6,747 bases of DNA. Origin: an uncultured Streptomyces sp. (GTDB lineage: Bacteria > Actinomycetota > Actinomycetes > Streptomycetales > Streptomycetaceae). Positions 5,534 to 6,747 of this stretch are shown here, in pieces. Each line of letters opens with the position of its first letter. Within the stretch, counting starts at the first letter, position 1. The stretch spans positions 1-6,747 of the forward strand of contig CAMLJW010000295.1 in assembly GCA_946480485.1 (NCBI GenBank), in the 5' to 3' direction. A program made the translations under genes and the position numbers. The notes below the pieces were generated by a model. The model saw nothing but the letters and a program-made list of their open reading frames with translations. It was not told the DNA's origin and searched no databases.

Positions 5534-6747
5534 CTACAGCGGGACTATGTCCGGTGCGCCAAGCCGCGCCGCGTCAGCCGTCAGGTCGTCCGGCTGCCGC
5601 TGCGACTCGCGCTCCGCCTCCACCCGCTTCTCGTAGTGCTGCACCTCGCGCTCGATCTGGTCCTCGTCCCAGCCGAGCACGGGCGCCATCAGCTCCGCGG
5701 CCTCCCGCGCGCTGCGCGTCCCGCGGTCGAAGGTCTCGATCGAGATGCGGGTCCGCCGGGTCAGCACGTCATCCAAGTGCCGGGCCCCCTCGTGCGACGC
5801 GGCGTACACGATCTCGGCGCGCAGATAGTCCTCGGCCGCCTGCAACGGCGCGCCCAGCGTGGCGTCCGCGGCGATGAGGTCGAGCACCTCCTCGGCAAGC
5901 GCCCCGTACCGGTTCAACAGGTGCTCCACGCGCACCACATGGAGCCCGCCGCGCGCGGCGATCCCCGCTCGCGCGTTCCACAGGGCCCGGTATCCCTCGG
6001 CGCCGATGAGCGGGATGTCCTCGGTGACGCAGTCCGCGACGCGCTGGTCGAGTCCGCGCACCGCCTCGTCCACCGCGTCCTTGGCCATCACACGGTACGT
6101 GGTGTACTTGCCGCCCGCCACGACCACGAGCCCGGGCACCGGATGCGCCACGGTGTGCTCGCGTGACAGCTTGCTGGTGGCTTCCGACTCCCCGCGCAGC
6201 AGCGGCCGCAGCCCCGCGTACACCCCCTGCACGTCGTCCCGTGAGAGCGGAACGGCCAGCACGGAGTTGACGTGCTCCAAGAGATAGTCGATGTCCGCGC
6301 TGGACGCCGCCGGGTGCGCCTTGTCGAGGTCCCAGTCGGTGTCCGTGGTGCCCACGATCCAGTGGCGCCCCCACGGGATCACGAACAGCACGGACTTCTC
6401 GGTGCGCAGGATCAGCCCCGTCGTGGAGTTGATCCGGTCCTTCGGCACGACCAGGTGGATGCCCTTGGACGCCCGTACATGGAACTGCCCTCGCTCGCCC
6501 ACCAGCGCCTGGGTGTCGTCCGTCCAGACCCCCGTGGCATTGACGACCTGTTTGGCACGGATCTCGTACTCCCCGCCCGCTTCCACATCCCGCACCCTGG
6601 CACCGACCACCCGTTCGCCCTCGCGCAGGAAGCCGGTCACGCGCGCGCGGTTGGCGACCTCGGCTCCGTACGCCGCCGCCGTGCGCACCAGCGTCGCCAC
6701 ATAGCGGGCGTCGTCCATCTGCGCGTCGTAGTACTGCAACGCCCCGA
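5534..6747 (-). CDS. glpD: Aerobic glycerol-3-phosphate dehydrogenase, C-terminal part; 5' end outside window
   Basis: The frame is open from the right edge to TAG at 5536-5534, giving 403 residues. Against about 500-570 for the family, roughly the first 100-165, including the N-terminal FAD dinucleotide-binding motif, are missing. Visible landmarks: NATGVWTDD (6515-6541), GTTDTDW (6332-6352), YAGLRPLLRGESEAT (6182-6226 region), and the FAD-contacting GGKYTTYRVMAKD (6079-6117), followed by the helical C-terminal domain with VLTRRTRISIETFDRG. The enzyme oxidises sn-glycerol 3-phosphate to dihydroxyacetone phosphate at the membrane, passing electrons to the quinone pool, in glycerol and phospholipid-glycerol catabolism. 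No frameshift or missing motif is seen. Glycerol facilitator and kinase genes often lie nearby but are not visible here. Confidence 0.95.
   Translation of the reverse strand, partial: GALQYYDAQMDDARYVATLVRTAAAYGAEVANRARVTGFLREGERVVGARVRDVEAGGEYEIRAKQVVNATGVWTDDTQALVGERGQFHVRASKGIHLVVPKDRINSTTGLILRTEKSVLFVIPWGRHWIVGTTDTDWDLDKAHPAASSADIDYLLEHVNSVLAVPLSRDDVQGVYAGLRPLLRGESEATSKLSREHTVAHPVPGLVVVAGGKYTTYRVMAKDAVDEAVRGLDQRVADCVTEDIPLIGAEGYRALWNARAGIAARGGLHVVRVEHLLNRYGALAEEVLDLIAADATLGAPLQAAEDYLRAEIVYAASHEGARHLDDVLTRRTRISIETFDRGTRSAREAAELMAPVLGWDEDQIEREVQHYEKRVEAERESQRQPDDLTADAARLGAPDIVPL

Noticed and set aside
5390..6166. Plus-strand 258-codon frame overlapping the end of the hydrolase gene and glpD
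   Set aside because: It is antisense to clear GlpD motifs, with Arg/His/Leu-rich shadow composition.

Overview
The window is very GC-rich DNA with codons ending mostly in G or C, GTG starts and purine-rich Shine-Dalgarno sites. This, together with the gene types, points to Streptomyces or a close actinobacterial relative. The species call is inference; no rRNA, tRNA, mobile element or CRISPR array is visible.

Layout. (1) 1-1813, minus strand: a kinase-fold protein running off the left edge, with 604 residues visible. It keeps the C-lobe scaffold of a Hanks-type Ser/Thr kinase but has lost every catalytic motif. About 360 residues of low-complexity sequence are inserted in its activation segment, including nine Gly-His units and a heptad His repeat. 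(2) 1814-1974: a 161-bp gap with a perfect 9-bp inverted repeat and a 9-bp tandem duplication over the upstream gene's stop. (3) 1975-4170, minus strand: a complete, apparently active transmembrane Ser/Thr kinase (731 aa) with a low-complexity linker, one membrane helix and an unassigned extracellular C-terminal domain. (4) 4171-4338: a divergent intergenic region with a candidate kinase promoter and a short inverted repeat. (5) 4339-5418, plus strand: a secreted serine hydrolase of the DD-peptidase / class C beta-lactamase superfamily, similar in motif layout to the Streptomyces R61 DD-carboxypeptidase. (6) 5419-5533: a convergent gap with a hairpin suited to terminating the gene on its right. 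(7) 5534-6747, minus strand: the C-terminal 403 residues of aerobic glycerol-3-phosphate dehydrogenase (GlpD), cut by the right edge.

How the genes may relate. The active kinase and the pseudokinase are tandem on the same strand, so a paired signalling module, with the pseudokinase as scaffold, regulator or substrate, is a reasonable hypothesis but not shown by sequence alone. The secreted DD-peptidase-like enzyme is divergent from the membrane kinase, and both have extracellular portions at the cell envelope, so a shared role is possible. GlpD is a metabolic gene transcribed towards this block and probably functionally separate. The most unusual object is the pseudokinase with its histidine-rich activation-segment insertion.
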